The notes below the pieces were generated by a model, which saw nothing but the letters and a program-made list of their open reading frames with translations, searched no databases and was not told the origin of the DNA. A DNA stretch of 64,000 bases from Carya illinoinensis (lineage: Eukaryota; Streptophyta; Magnoliopsida; Fagales; Juglandaceae): positions 5,213,501 through 5,277,500 of the forward strand of contig NC_056759.1 of assembly GCF_018687715.1 (NCBI RefSeq), in the 5' to 3' direction. The position numbers and the translations under genes were made by a program. Shown one piece after another: positions 1 to 17,531 of the stretch; position 1 is the stretch's first letter, and each line of letters starts with the position of its first letter.

Positions 1-385
1 GATTAATTGGTAATTTGATACTAGCAACATGTACTTCAACAACTGAATGGATCCCTGTATTTTGAGAACTTCAGGGTGAATGAAACGCCCCCAGGGAACT
101 TGATTTATATATAGCCCAAGCTGGTTTTATTGGCTTCACCAATCCTTCCTTTTATTTTTGTTTTACGTAGTTCTTTTCCAAGATTGAACTAATGATAACC
201 TTGAAATCGCGTGGGTCATTGCTCTATTCCGTATATATGCTTTTGTTTTTAGGAAGAAAAAAAAAAGCAGTCCCTACTAACAATTGTATAGTATTTGGTT
301 TGATTATATGATTGTGTGCAAGTTTCTTATCTTATTATGAAGACGATTATGTGGTGAATAACATGGAGTGGCACTTTTGCTGCAG

Positions 386-1632
<1,247 letters not shown>

Positions 1633-2241
1633 GGGATCTGGACGGCTTTAAGCGCCCACCGACATGTTTGTTCTTTAAGTCATTAGTATCTGTATTTACC
1701 GTTATCACTCTTGTATTTCGTCTTTGTTATGATGTGTACTGAATGTGTATAAGCTTTGTACGACAAAATGGCAATGGGATGTGACATTTAGAAAATTATA
1801 TTTACAAGTCGAAGACCAGGATATATCCTTATACTGTTGGCCGAGCATGAGTTGATTTAAAAAACAATTTAATTTTAAATCTCTCTTACAAAGCATTAAC
1901 ACCTTAAATTGGCACTGCAACAGAGAGACGTGAAGATGCCATGGACAAGGTCTCTGCATACATTTTATGAATCTACTAGGATCTCTCTTTTGATAGAGCA
2001 TCTCATCACCATTCGGTAATATAACGTTGAAAGACTTAAAAATGTATCTATAATATTGTGGTTATAATCATTACTAAGCAGCATTTGGAGAAGCTCCCAT
2101 TATAAGAAACCATCAACATGTCCTCATTGCAATCTTCAAAAATATAAGCTTACCAAATTCAATACTAGAAAATCTCATAGGTATTCAATGTTCATCTTCT
2201 TATCAAAATTTAATCACTTAGACCCAAAGAGATGCACGAAC
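1633..2241. other. Convergent intergenic spacer (DHS and RPS6 3' ends)
   Basis: This stretch holds the 3' untranslated regions of two genes that face each other. I see no coding potential, repeat or RNA gene in it. Confidence 0.7.
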
Positions 2242-4765
<2,524 letters not shown>

Positions 4766-4846
4766 CTTGGACGAGATCTCAACTGCCTGGAGCAGAGGCG
4801 GCCGCTAATGAAAGATGAAAAAGGGAGACCTCTGTTTCCTCTATTT

Positions 4847-5002
4847 TTAGGGTTTTATACAACGCGCTCGGAACAGCTATTTATTTCTCTTTTATTTATT
4901 TATTTTTATTTTATTGAATGGTTATTTATTGGGCCAAGGCCTAATATTCACAAGTGCCGTCCTCTGCTATAGAGATAAGAAAACTATAGGGTTACAAGCC
5001 CA
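4847..5002 (-). promoter_or_regulatory. RPS6 promoter: telo-box, TATA-like box and site II motifs
   Basis: Read on the minus strand, TATAAAACCCTAA lies at 4847-4859, about 85 bases before the start codon, so a TATA-like box and a telo-box (AAACCCTAA) overlap. Further upstream are TGGGCC (+ strand 4930-4935) and AGCCCA (4997-5002), both site II (TGGGCY) motifs in one or other orientation. Telo-box plus site II is the established signature of plant ribosomal-protein promoters. That they control this gene is inferred from position. Confidence 0.75.
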
Positions 5003-5401
5003 GTTAAATTATTTGGATTTCAGCATCAGATCGTTGCATCCTCATTAAATATTTTCTTTTTATAATTTTTAAGAAAAATTCTATTTAGTAGTCATGTACC
5101 ACACACCTGCTTATAAGAAAAAAATAAAAAAGAAAAAATTTGATTATAAGCGATTCTGTTCATTAATACGCACACATATCCAACGTGATTGATTAGAAAA
5201 TTAGATTTTAATAAAAATAATACCAATTTAAATTTTAAATATGAAGACAGCAGTATTGATATGTAGATCGGTATTGAATTTGTTTGTACGTAGCAAAATT
5301 TAATAAAAAAAAATTCATATCAATAGATGTGTGGTGTAGAACTAGTGAGTAGGAGAACTCAATTTTTAAACATATTACCTTTACTTAATTTTTATCTTTC
5401 T

Positions 5402-5446
<45 letters not shown>

Positions 5447-7186
5447 CTCAAAGTAGGATTTCATTTTATTCCTACACTAATATGAATCTTGCTTTACCTA
5501 ATGACTACCATTGTTAACCAATGAATACAAGCAAAAAGGGTATTTGAAAAGTAAAATGATTGGGTAACTCCCAAATGTGCACCCCGAATATGCCTCTTCA
5601 TGTATTTTAATTTTTTTAATTGTTAAAAAAGTAATTATTAAAGAATTTTTTTTAATGATTAAAAATGTTTAAAAAAATGTTTGAAATAAAATATTAAAAA
5701 AAATACAATTGTACTAGGGGCATATTTGGCATGCACCATATGGGAGTCATCCTAGCACCATGCATTTGAAAATAACTTCTATTAGAAGAGCTTATTTATA
5801 GACAAATACGGTGATATGAATTAAGGAAATACAATATAAAATGATAAAATACACGAATACAAAATATTCTAATCTAGAATATTTACGGCATCTAAGAACA
5901 TTAGTAACATGCTTACTAAAATAAGACAACCAAAGAACCATTCTCCACTATCATTCTAATAATTTTAAAAACTGATTATTATAAATTAAATCTTATCATT
6001 TAAATGATGGAATTAATGTATTTTATACATTAACTTAAAATGTTTGGGATCTTGATAATAGATCCTGAGCATTTCTCCCGACACTTTTTTTTCTTAAACT
6101 TAATGATTAAGTATTTATTTTTTATTAATATTATAGTTTCTATTTTTTTAAAAATAAATATTTTAAAATATTTTTAAGAAAACATTAAATTTTTTTTTTT
6201 TTTTTAACACACTTGTGGGGGGTCACCGAATGCAGTTTGGTTGCTAGCTTCTTGGATCAACTCAATTATTTATTCCCTTTGCATTAAAGAACGAGCCTCA
6301 TTGAAATTACCAACCCTTATCTCTGACTACTTACTACGTTGAATTTTCCGAAACTTTATACCAAACTTTATCATGTACCAAACTTCACAAGAAAAAAACA
6401 GCATCAACCCGTCCAGGTGTTGGTTCTTTCAACGTTTTTGTACTCTTGTATTACCTGATAATCTGTTTGTTTTGGCTGCTATATTCATAATCGCAACCGA
6501 AGCATTATACTGTTTAAAATCATAAACAAGCTTAAATATGGTTACTCTCTGATTTAAACTTTGAGGACAACTCCTGAACACAGATTCAAATTGAGTTTGT
6601 AAAGGATCGTTGTGCCCCAACTATTGTAGGGTCTATCATCTAAAGCATCAACCATTTGCATCGTGGTAACTTGGTAAGTGAAAAGCCAACTTGAATTGTG
6701 AGTGCTGCCAACATTCTGAACACTCATTTCAAGACACATTAGAGAGTGAGGGAACAAAAAGGCTCGTCTCCTGGATTGGTGTAGATGCAAGAATTAATCA
6801 TCTTTGCATCAATAAGAAAGATAAGCTTGTCTTGATAATAAATCTATTATCTTTAGTATCAACTATTGCTGAACTTACTATATATTTGTTTTTAAAAAAA
6901 TGCAATCTGGTATAAAAAGCATGAGCCCATTATAAAGAATTCTCCAATCATTATGTGATAATATGATGTAGTTTCCCATAAAGTAACAGGACAATTGCAA
7001 CTAAGAAGCAAAACGTTACAGAAATTTTTATATCGAGGAAACTATGAAAAGCAAGCATTACACGATGACATGAATGGCCCTTTTCTCTGCTCAAACTGCA
7101 GGACAGATTCTACAATAAAGAGTGGTAAAAACAAAACCACAACAAAGCATGAATTTTATCTACCCTGCAACTATCTACCCTACAAC
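5003..7186. other. AT-rich intergenic spacer with a (TA)n tract
   Basis: About 2.2 kb between the RPS6 promoter and the SnRK2 3' end. It contains a (TA) microsatellite at 5405-5443 and several A/T-only stretches (for example 5590-5710 and 6110-6210). No open reading frame here resembles a gene, and I see no clear terminal repeats. Confidence 0.6.
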
Positions 7187-9803
7187 TCATAGCGGGCACA
7201 CAAAATCACCACTTGTTTCTATATCTTCAAGATCTGCATCAGCATCTAAGTCATCAAGATCCATGCTTCCTCCGAGGATATGTGCACCAAACTTGGGGAC
7301 CGCAAGAGGTTTCATTGCCTCTTGAATAATAGACGATACTTCCTCGATGCTCTGTGATGGGTTATTTACATCATTACTCTGCCAGCTTCCTCCTTCCATT
7401 AGTTCTATGGGCAAGTTCTTTAAGAACCATGGGTGGTTTTTAATTTCTGGGATAGTTATTCTCTGCAAGGAAGCAAGGACAGAGCATGAAGAGAAAACTG
7501 AAAGACACACATTAGCAGGAGATGAGGCCTGGCTTAGCATTTGTCAACAACAAACAACTGATTTGGGTAGGAACTGAAACTCACCACCATAAAATTATTG
7601 GGTTGATAAATTAAAAATATCAACATTTATTAAAAACCATATGGGGGTACATGATGAGACTTGAACATCTTCACTGCCAAAGAGAAGAAAAATCCTAAAC
7701 TTGAAAACATGTATCTTGGTTTTTTAGTGCTTATGCAAAAAGGATAACAACTATAGTTGGGTCTATGGAATGCAATTCCAACACCAAATTTGGCAAAAGC
7801 AGGCTGTCTAGTGGGCAAACCAAACCATTCAAGTGGCATTTGAGAAACCAACATGTCAACACCAAATTGAACTGAGCTTACCTTTTCGGGGTTGGCAACG
7901 AATATCCGAGATAGAAGATGTCTACATTCCACAGAAACTTGGACGAAATCAGGAATTTCATAGTGGACAGTAAGTATCCGCTGTCATAAGCCATAACATT
8001 CAAATTAGGACTCCAGAATATAAAAGACAACTCACACGTTTGTACTATCGATATGGTAGCGGGATAGAAAATAAGAAAGGGACTAAGGGGTAGAGGTTCA
8101 AAAGATTATGCTTTAATATTCACCCCAATTGTTTTTCTGAAGTTTCTCGGATCATTCGGATCTCCAAATGGATAAGCCCCAACTAGCATCACATATAAGG
8201 TGACACCAGAGGACCAAACATCTGCAATCTATACAGATCACAAGGATTAGCTATAGATAGTAGGTGCCAAGTGGCCAAAAAGAAAAGCAATAATTCAATG
8301 GATAAGGAAAAAGAAAGAACCAAATATCACCTTTCCATCATATTCTTTCTTAGACAAGACCTCAGGTGCTATGTACGCTGGTGTCCCTACAGTAGACTTT
8401 GGTTGTGAATGGAACACAGATGACTACATACATGAGGTAAAAGGATTAGTAATCAAAGTCCAATGAACATAAGGCTCTAAAGTATTTGGTTGGACTGGTG
8501 AACGCCATTACCTTTGAGTACCCAAAATCACATATTTTAACACAAGGTGCTGTGCTGCCATCTAAGAGTGTATTTTCAAGTTTAAGATCTCTATGACAGA
8601 TTTGCTGCAATGCATGTACACACAATAAAAGATCATATATATATATAAATAAAAAGGTGGATTAAACGGTCACAATACACATTTATACACCCCAAAGAAG
8701 GGTCCAACTCTTACCATTGAATGACAGTAGCTGACCCCTGATATCAGTTGCTGGAAGAAAAACCTTGACTAATACAAGAAAAACAAATTGAGATGTAAGG
8801 AATGATTCTATAGTTTTACCACGGTTATTATTTATAAATGTTTCTAAATCAGAATGATTCGGTCATCACTGGACACACAAAAACCTCACGTTTTGTCGCA
8901 TACCTCATTTTCACTAAATCTACCAGCATTGCATATCCTCTCAAAGAGTTCACCTCCAGCAGCATACTCCATTACTATAGCTAAATGTGTTGGTGTTAGC
9001 AGGACCTGCAACAATCATTTGAGCTCTTCAAATAAAAACCCTACCCGGAAATGGACACGATAATGACAAAACCTTACCCCTCCCAAAACAACGCACCCCC
9101 CCCCCCCCAACAGCACAACAAAAAAAAAGGAACAAGAAAAATTTTGATTCTCCCTTTTATACCACATGTATCTTATTTGATACCAAGAAATGGGTTTTAT
9201 AAATCTAGAAATAATGAAAGTCAGGACTATATGATTCATCACGCGTAAAAACTACTTTCTCCGTAAACAATCAAGCAGGAACAAGCATCATATTCTGATA
9301 GATACGAGGTTTTGCTCTTCAATTAAAAAATGATCACCCACTGCTTGTAAAAGGTATTACTCTGCCATAAGATAGGGTTTATCGATAAAATTGGTATGGT
9401 CCCTCTTCATTAAAAAAATAATAAATAAACTATCATCCAAAACTGCAAATAATATTCACTGTTACTATGTTGAAAGAATATCGACACAATAGATTCCATA
9501 CCTCTTTGAATCTAACAATATTAGGATGCTTCAATGACCTATGGTTCATGATTTCCCTTTGTACATGTCCATCAATCTGCAACATTAAGAAATCCCCTTA
9601 ATCAAGCAGAAACCAAAACCCGTATAAGAAGCAAATAGAAAGAAACAAATAAAAGAATTAAAAGACCGAGAGAAGAAGCAGACCTTCTGGCCTCTCTCGA
9701 TAAACTTAACAGCAAAGAGTTCTCCGGTCCGCCTATCTTTAACCAGCTTGGCTACTCCAAAATTCCCAGACCCAATTTCTTTCAAAATCTCATACCGTTC
9801 CAT
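7187..9803 (-). CDS. SnRK2.8: SnRK2 serine/threonine protein kinase (SnRK2.7/2.8-type), complete
   Basis: Nine exons on the minus strand: 9684-9803, 9502-9576, 8904-9005, 8715-8768, 8512-8604, 8331-8423, 8124-8228, 7882-7980 and 7187-7462; every exon is in phase 0, giving 338 aa. SnRK2 kinases relay osmotic-stress and abscisic-acid signals in cytosol and nucleus. Seen: glycine-rich loop [10 protein letters not shown], catalytic Lys33 in [17 protein letters not shown] (Asp123), CDFGYSK (Asp143), activation loop [16 protein letters not shown] with the regulatory Ser/Thr, then [18 protein letters not shown] and an acidic tail rich in Asp ([16 protein letters not shown]). The start MERYEI and the short Asp-rich tail fit subclass II (SnRK2.7/2.8) better than the strongly ABA-activated subclass III. 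Exon 4 begins with Ser where most relatives have Ala before RFFFQQL, a mild change fixed by the ATTAG acceptor. No lesion is seen. Confidence 0.93.
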
Positions 9804-11179
9804 AGCTTCAAAATAACCAAAAGAAGACGAGCCAAAGCAATATCTATTCCCCCCAGCTACCCACTGTCTTCTTTCCCTACCCTTCCTTGTTTACTTGACG
9901 AAACCAGGGGACCAATAAAAGATAAAAGAACGAAAACAAAGCTCGAGTGACAGAGGTTTAGGCCCAGTTGCCAGTTGTAGCTCAGCTCATGTGTTCTCAT
10001 CAAGTTTGACTCCAGTGAAACTTGGAGAAGGTAAGGCGAGAGACAGAGAGGCAGATTTGACACGTTGAAACCATGGTGCAAGATTGGACGGAAATTGTAG
10101 TCGGTGCTGAAGGATGAGAAAATTCTTTTCACTGTACAAATTGGCCACGGGCTCCCGGACAAAATGACTTTGATTACTTCAAGGCTACAAGCCAGGGGTT
10201 GGTGGAATGGGTCCGAATGGGATAGAAATTTTTTTTTTTTTTTTTAAATCTCTTTTGAGTCCTAAATGTCCTTTGAATTTTCCTAGAGCAAAAATTATTT
10301 TAGCAGTTAATCCAACTAATTACAAGCAATATTTTTTTCATCGTTTCTTTATTATGTTTAATCATAATTGATGTGATATTAAAGTATATAAATTTAAAAA
10401 AATAATATTTATAATCGTAATTGTGTAAGCGTCATGCAGTCTTTTTAAAAAAAATAAATTAATATTGGATCCACATGAAAAAAAAACTAACTTTTTAATT
10501 ATAGATCTTACTCTTTTTCAAAATGATTACACAATATTTACATATTTTACAATTATATATAACATTACTCATAAATTTATAAAATATAACGGATGTGATT
10601 ACAAGTAATATATGTGAAGAAGATTTCATTTTTTATAAGTTATTTTATTGTTATTATTGTTGACTGTTTCTCTTAAAGGTCAATATCCACGAATATAATC
10701 TCATTCAAACCTTTGTGATTGTAAGTAAACTTCGACAGAGTAATTTGCACCAAATTGACATTAAACCATCTAGATAGTGTGTATTTGTGTATGTGTACGT
10801 ACAAATTATAAATGCGCATACAAACATACATGTAAACATAACACATGCAAATGACACATATCTTCTGGGCTATGTTGTATTGTATACACATAAACCACAC
10901 ATTCTTTAAGAGTCATCTTACTCCAACCTAAAATATTCGACATATCATCTATACATTAATATGAAATGATTGATTTATCGAAAATATTTTTAATTATATT
11001 TGTTATAAATTAAATCTTATCGCGTCAACTGTTAACGTTGTGCTTTGTACACCCTTGAGCCAGATTGCCTAGTTGGTCTAGGCCTTCACTCGATCTTAGG
11101 CCAGCACGCCAATGGCAGCATTGGGTCTTGTTTCACGATGTGCGGGCCCAATGAAATTGGGTTAGGATGAGGTGGTGCA
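9804..11179. other. SnRK2 5' leader/promoter and intergenic spacer
   Basis: The first 350 bases are less AT-rich and probably hold the SnRK2 5' untranslated region and core promoter. From about 10225 the sequence is AT-rich spacer without credible coding sequence. Confidence 0.5.
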
Positions 11180-11500
11180 AGCCCCCGTGCTGATTTGGTG
11201 CAGCTGTACAGAGTCCATGTGTATGGCCGTGGAGGTAAATGGTATAGGAATACAGGGAAAATAAAGAGAAGTGGACATACAGATTTATGTGGTTTGACAC
11301 TAGACCTACGTTCACAGGGTCTTAGAGAGAGGATAATTTATTACATAAGCGTTATTTATAGTCTCTCATTCTCACTGTACAGCTGATTTGCATATCACTA
11401 TACCGGTTTGGACTCTGTCACTGGAAGCCGAATTTGGAGGTTGAAGAAGCCTGTCCGGGAAGCCTCTAAGGAGTCTGGCCAAGAGTCCCTCGAAAAGTCC
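11180..11500. mobile_element. Possible LTR/leader remnant of a copia-type element
   Basis: The stretch around 11270-11320 (ACATACAGATTTATGTGG, then TTTGACACTAGACCTACG) resembles a motif I associate with LTRs of plant copia elements. No matching second LTR, primer-binding site or target duplication is seen, so this is a weak call made from memory of the motif. Confidence 0.3.
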
Positions 11501-11501
11501 G

Positions 11502-11520
11502 CCCCACCCCACCCCGCCCC
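11502..11520 (-). other. Potential G-quadruplex
   Basis: The minus strand has four runs of four G separated by single bases (GGGGCGGGGTGGGGTGGGG). This is the pattern of a very stable parallel G-quadruplex. It lies 24 bases left of the proposed LTR start at 11544. Confidence 0.7.
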
Positions 11521-11988
11521 ACCGATCTTGAAGAAGTCATTATTGTGATACCTCGTTTTTACGTATATTTTCACTGAATGAGTATTTTAATTTAATTAAA
11601 ATATTAATTCTTTTATTTTAAATTATTGTATTTTAATTGGATTTATTTAGTTGTGATATTTTTTTGTAGAACTTTCTTAATATTATTATCATTTTGAATT
11701 TAAATTGCTATGTAATTTATTTTAGTTTGTTTTTGGATTTAAAATTTAGTTGTTAGTTTTTACTAATTATTTATTATATTTTAGTTTGATGTGGTGTTTA
11801 AATTAATTTAGTCATTTTATAACTTTTAAAATTATTTTCGTCGGATCAGTTTCTGAACTCTAAAGGTGAGGATTGGACCTCATTTCATTTCTCCATCTTT
11901 TATTTTTCTCTTTTATCTTTCTCTTTTCTTTATTTTCTTATTTCTTTCTTTTCTTTCTTCTCCTTTCCGTTTCTCCTCCCGTGCGCTA

Positions 11989-12118
<130 letters not shown>

Positions 12119-13073
12119 TCGCCGTTTGCCTTTTGCCGCCCAGCACCGCCGCTCGCCGGCGACGTGGTCGACACCACCCACCCAGAAATCTTCCCCTCCG
12201 GTCGGCACACCTCCCCATCAAATTTCACCACCATCTGAGCCACCGTTAGCCGCCACGAGCTCCTCTAAGCCGCACGGTTTTTGTGCATTCTCGCCGCCGT
12301 CGTTCCACCTCCGGCCACCATCTCTTCATCACTTCATCACCTACCTCTTGCCGTCCTGCACCACCCATTTCCAGCTCCGATCCGTTGCCGGAGTACCTCC
12401 CACGAGCTCACCTCCATTTTGTCATTTTTTCACTTCCACCGCCACTCACGGCCAACTCTCACTTTCATTAGCTTCATAAACACATCTAGGTCATTCCCTA
12501 TCAATCTCAAATCTTGGTTTGTCCCCGTTCGCAAGTTGATATTTTACAACCCACGGCCACAGTGTATTTTACACTGTTACGTTGCTTTTTCTTCGCCGTT
12601 TGCTGCTCCTTGATCCTTAAAAAATTATCATATAGCACTGTAAGTATTTTTTAAACCCTATTTTAGATTTAAATATATTATTATTTTTACAATAAATTCA
12701 TTGACTGGTTGGTTAATTATGGACTGAGTCCGAGGAGTCGGGGTTCGGATGGATTTGAGGATGAAGTTATTTGTTGTTGTTGATATTGTGATTTGTTGGA
12801 TAAATTGTGTCTTGAGGTGTGCATTCATGTGCATATATTAAATTGAGAAAAACTGGTTTTATTTGTGTAAATAGATTTTCGGGCGTGTGTGTATCATGAC
12901 CTCAATCCGAGATGGAGTATTATCTCAGTGGAGCTCCTCTGGTTACTTGGGAGCGTAATATATTGAGTAATGTCCCCTGAGTTGTCACTGGGCGACAACG
13001 GAAGCGGGCGGAATGGTAACGCTCTCGTGCCGACTCCGTGGCCCTTTACTGGCAAGAGTTAGAGGATATTTGG

Positions 13074-16000
13074 TGTGACGCCCCCAAATTCCGTTTGGGA
13101 TCGGACGGACATTTGAAGCGTCGAAACATGCAACACAAGGTTACCTGCCCCCGTTCATGACATATAAGATGCAATGTTCCTAACATGCATATAACATTAT
13201 GCAAAATTCGCAGCGGATAATTTTTTTTTTCTTTAACAATACTATGCACCAAATTGAAAATATCCCAAATGCTTAAAACATACTTCATACATAAAGACCC
13301 ATTGAGTAGATCACAACACTAGTCCAAAATGGTTATGATCCAAAAAATACTAAAGATGCAATTCCATTGTACAAGTAGTAATTTACGTTAACTACTATAT
13401 TAACATTGACGTTGCACCGTCGCTTAGTCAACTGTGTCTAGTTGATCAGCTCCTGATTCTCCTTCATGTCCTGTAACAAGATCTACCATTCGGGGGGAAT
13501 GGTAGTTGGGACTACCAAAGTGAGATTTGATTACAAATCTCAGTAAGTTAACAAAAAAAACTTCCACACAAGCTAATTATGCATGCATAACAGTAAAAGT
13601 ATAAATGCATAATCAAATTCATAAATAATTAAAGCATAGTTTAGCGTACAACATAGCATAATTGACATAACTTAAATTGAAACAAGAACTGAACTTGATT
13701 TGATATGAATTTGATCTGAAACTTGACTTAGCATGAACTTGCTCTGAAACTTGAATTAACATGAAAAATACATACTCCACAGTTGTTGTGGCCCTATGTA
13801 TTCTACGTGTAAATACATACTCCACAGTTGTTGTCGCCCCATGTATTCTACGCAAACTTGACTTAACATGAAAAATCCATACTCCACAGTTGTTGTGGTC
13901 TCATGTATTCTACGTATAAATACATACTCCACAGTTGTTGTGGCCCCATGTATTCTACACAAACTTGACTTAACATAAAAAATACATACTCCACAGTTGT
14001 TGTGGCCCCATGTATTCTACGCATCACAATTGTAGTTAAATACATACTCCACAGTTGTTGTGGCCCCATGTATTCTACACAAACAGAATGTACTCAAGAT
14101 GAAACGTGACTGGAATACAAAAGGACTGAAGCCCTGACGTAACATAACGTGACTTGAACATAACTTGAAATACATGACCAACTTGAGATAGAAACATTTC
14201 GTAACATGGCATAACATATAATAGACAACATATTTAACATGACATATTTGCAATAGTGAATATTACATGACTTGACATACATGTAATAGATGGCATACTT
14301 AGCATGACGTACTTGTAAGGTACAGTAATACATGACAGAATATATTATGTAACAGATAAAAATTGACGACAGAATAAATTCTGTATAATAGACAATTATG
14401 TTATAACTTGGCATGGCATGACATATATGATAACATACATACATACACTGTAGTTCCTTTACTTAGCACACATACACAGTAGACTGCTAGTAAGTTAAAA
14501 GCTAACTTACCTCGATCTCTGCGTTTCTTATAAAACTTCAAGTGCGATCACGAAGAACTGTAATTAGTGATTCTAAAAGTTAGAACCAAATCACTAATAA
14601 TTTGAAATATGGAAAATACTAACTTAAAGAGTAAAATTTTCATTTTACTCTCTACGTGTGGGAAAATGACCGTTTTACCCATAACTTAAGGATTTTGCAT
14701 ACTAACTCCAAAAGTTTCTAAAATTTACATTCCTCATGTAAATTTTGTCCTAAACTTAAATATCAACTCAGAAAAATTTAAAACAAAATACAACTATGAA
14801 GAACACACTATGGCCAAAACATCCATAGGCAATTTCCCTTGATTTTTGTTGCAATTTCTTCCAATTTCAAAACTCATGCTTAAACCAAAATTTTGCAACA
14901 AACATCTTCCAATCCTAAGTTCAAAACCATACTTAAAACATCCATTTAGAAAAAACTAATAATTAACACCAAACTTTTTTGTAAAAAGATCCAAGCACTT
15001 GAATCACAAGTTTTGACCTTAAATCAAAACATCTCCAAGAATTTCAAAAATCAAATCTTACTTCTAACATATTCATAATATCATCCTAACATCAACCATG
15101 CTTTAATCATCAAACTAAAGTCACCAAAATCACAAAATAACATTTGGAGTTTTTGGGTTTACACTTAGTCCAAAAACAGAAACTTTTTCCTCAACTAGTT
15201 TTGATAAATCTCTTGATCTATGACTTATAAATATATGATCTTCAAACCAAACCATTACATGGTTTAAAAAGATGTCCTAAAACATATATAAACTTCTAAT
15301 TCAAGATCACATGGTTAGAAATTAACCAAAACATAAATTTAGCCAAGAATATCCACACTTTGGCTTATCTGAATATCTCTTTGCATAAAATTTCATATCT
15401 TTGAAACGAACATCAAATATCTTCAAAATAATAATATAACATGTATATAAGATGTTTAGGATCTTCCAATAAAATTATCAAAGTCATTAGAATAGGTTTA
15501 GACCACCAAAGAGTTAAACTTTCTCAAAACAGAAACTGTTTTTCCTCTTCCAGTTTCTAAGTTTCTAAATCTAAGAAAATCTTTCATCAAAACCTTTAAT
15601 CATGCAAAAATCCTCAACCAATAGTCATATATACATGTTAACAATACTCCATAAAAATTTCGGACCAATATCTATCCATTAGCTTGGTCAAAAACTCCAA
15701 ACTATAACATATTCTCCAGTTTATCTCCCAGAATGACCTTTCTATAGTTTACACAATATTTGACTGACCAAATGATCTTCAAATGAGACAAATAAGATAT
15801 CCATGTAAACTAGACTAAAAAAGGAACAACTTATATGAAGGAGACTTTATGATAAAACACTTACAACAGTTTCGAAATGGGCGTGCAAAAGACCTCCTAA
15901 AAGCTATCCGAGAGAGAGTGTTTGATATTCTTTCAATGGAAAGTGTAAATGAAGATAATTTCGTGGGGAGAGGTGGCTGGAGATACTTATGGATGAGATA

Positions 16001-16507
16001 TGGAAGAGATGAGGCTGGAGTTGAGAGTTGAGTGTAGTTTTCTCCTACCCAAAATATCTATAAAAGATTATCTCATAATATTCTATCCAATAGTATCTAC
16101 AAAAATCAACTTAATATATTTTTATCTAATAATATCTATAAAAATCAACTCAAAATATTTTTATCCAATAATATTCATGAAAATTACCTCAAGATATTTC
16201 TTTTTATCCAATAATATCCACAGTTTTGAACAGACATTTTGTCCGAAAATATGAAAAAATGTTATTACGCCATAAGACTTTAAATAACCCTCCGACTCTA
16301 ATGGCACAAACCATAATACATTTTGACACTTCTAACTATCTCCAATAATCAAAAACACACTTCTGATACCATAGTAAATAATAACACTAACTATGTAGTT
16401 AGACAAAAACCTATATGATTAATGGATTCGTGAAAACTTATGGGGTTTTCACGAGGTTTCTAAAGTTAATAGAAATTTCACAATTGAATTTTTAGCAGGC
16501 TGTTACA
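13074..16507 (-). mobile_element. Nested 3.4-kb LTR-like element (inner), opposite orientation
   Basis: It begins TGTGACGCCCCC and ends GGCTGTTACA, with flanks TTTGG (13069-13073) and CTTGG (16508-16512), a 5-bp duplication with one mismatch; removing it rejoins the outer element. Its first 150 bases match the reverse complement of the outer element's right end: both have TGTGAC(G/A)CCC terminal bases and the block GCAGCGGATAAT (13211-13222 here, reversed near 17069-17080). The two are therefore relatives in opposite orientation. There is no gag/pol coding. It contains the hairpin repeat array at 13767-14084. It is either a solo LTR or a non-autonomous element. Confidence 0.6.
13767..14084. 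repeat. Six-copy tandem array of a hairpin-forming unit
   Basis: Six copies of a unit with core CATACTCCACAGTTGTTGTG start at 13767, 13812, 13874, 13919, 13981 and 14039. Each typical copy has an outer inverted repeat AATACAT/ATGTATT and an inner stem CCACA/TGTGG with a five-base loop. Spacing runs 45, 62, 45, 62, 58, so the array is built from about 107-bp dimers. Confidence 0.9.
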
Positions 16508-17531
16508 CTTGGCTACGTACGCATAGGGCGCAGAATTGAGCATCGCTCGTTACGAAGTTACACGCATAGTCGTAACCCGTGGTGTGATGATGTGAGACAG
16601 GGTGTGCGGATGACCCCTAAGGGAGGTCATAGTTCATTCGGATTAATTGGATATTGTTTTGAAATTGGATTTGGGTAAAATGTGACTTTTGGCGTAAGTT
16701 GTAAAGTAATATGTTTTTGGGGCCAAATGAGATTTTTGGCGTGCGTGAAAGAATGTGGATTGATGGGATATATGTATTTGGTATTTTTTCATGCATATTG
16801 TTGAGTTTAATATGTTTTTATTTTGTGGCGTTTGAATTATTACTTACCTGCGGCACCATTTTGGTATCGTAAATTTTGATGCAGATGTCGAGGAGGAGGA
16901 GGAGGCTGAGCCCGATGAGGCGGCTCCGCCAGAGTTTTGATTTGGAGTTTTTATGCCTTGTTGTTTGGTTTTAAAACGATATTTGAGACTTGTAATATTT
17001 TTATTATGTGTGGTTTAAATGGGTTTGTATTAAACAAAAAAATTATGGTATTTAGTTATAAGACTTTTATTATCCGCTGCGTGATTTTATGGTACACTTG
17101 TTGCATGTACACACACTTGACACTTGGCGATGGGATGTGTGACCCGTGTTGTCATCATTCCGATATTTCGATTTCCACGTGTCCGTACGTGGGAGTTATG
17201 GGTGTCACAATTCTAAAGATCCCAAAAGTTATTTAAGTCGTATGTCTATTTTCTTTATGTCACATCAACTCATCTCACGTCATTTCTCCCATCTCCTGCC
17301 TTCTTAATACTACTTTCTCCCATTCCTTTTCCATACTCCCTCATTTCTCCCTATATCGTCCTCTAGTGAAGCCTTTTTAATGGCTTGGGCTTTCAAGGCC
17401 CTTATGGGCCTAAGACGAAAATTACTCCTAATATGTCAACAATATAAGATTGTGTACAAATTTGTTGTTGACATATACGGTATCCAATATACAATGTCAC
17501 ACCAGCCTAACTAAAAAAGAAGAAGTTAATT

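Noticed and set aside
13619..14253. Overlapping minus-strand frames with repeated RIHGATTTVEYVF-like segments
   Set aside because: They are translations of the tandem hairpin repeat; the repeated peptide reflects DNA repetition whose unit spacing (45, 62, 58) does not keep one reading frame.
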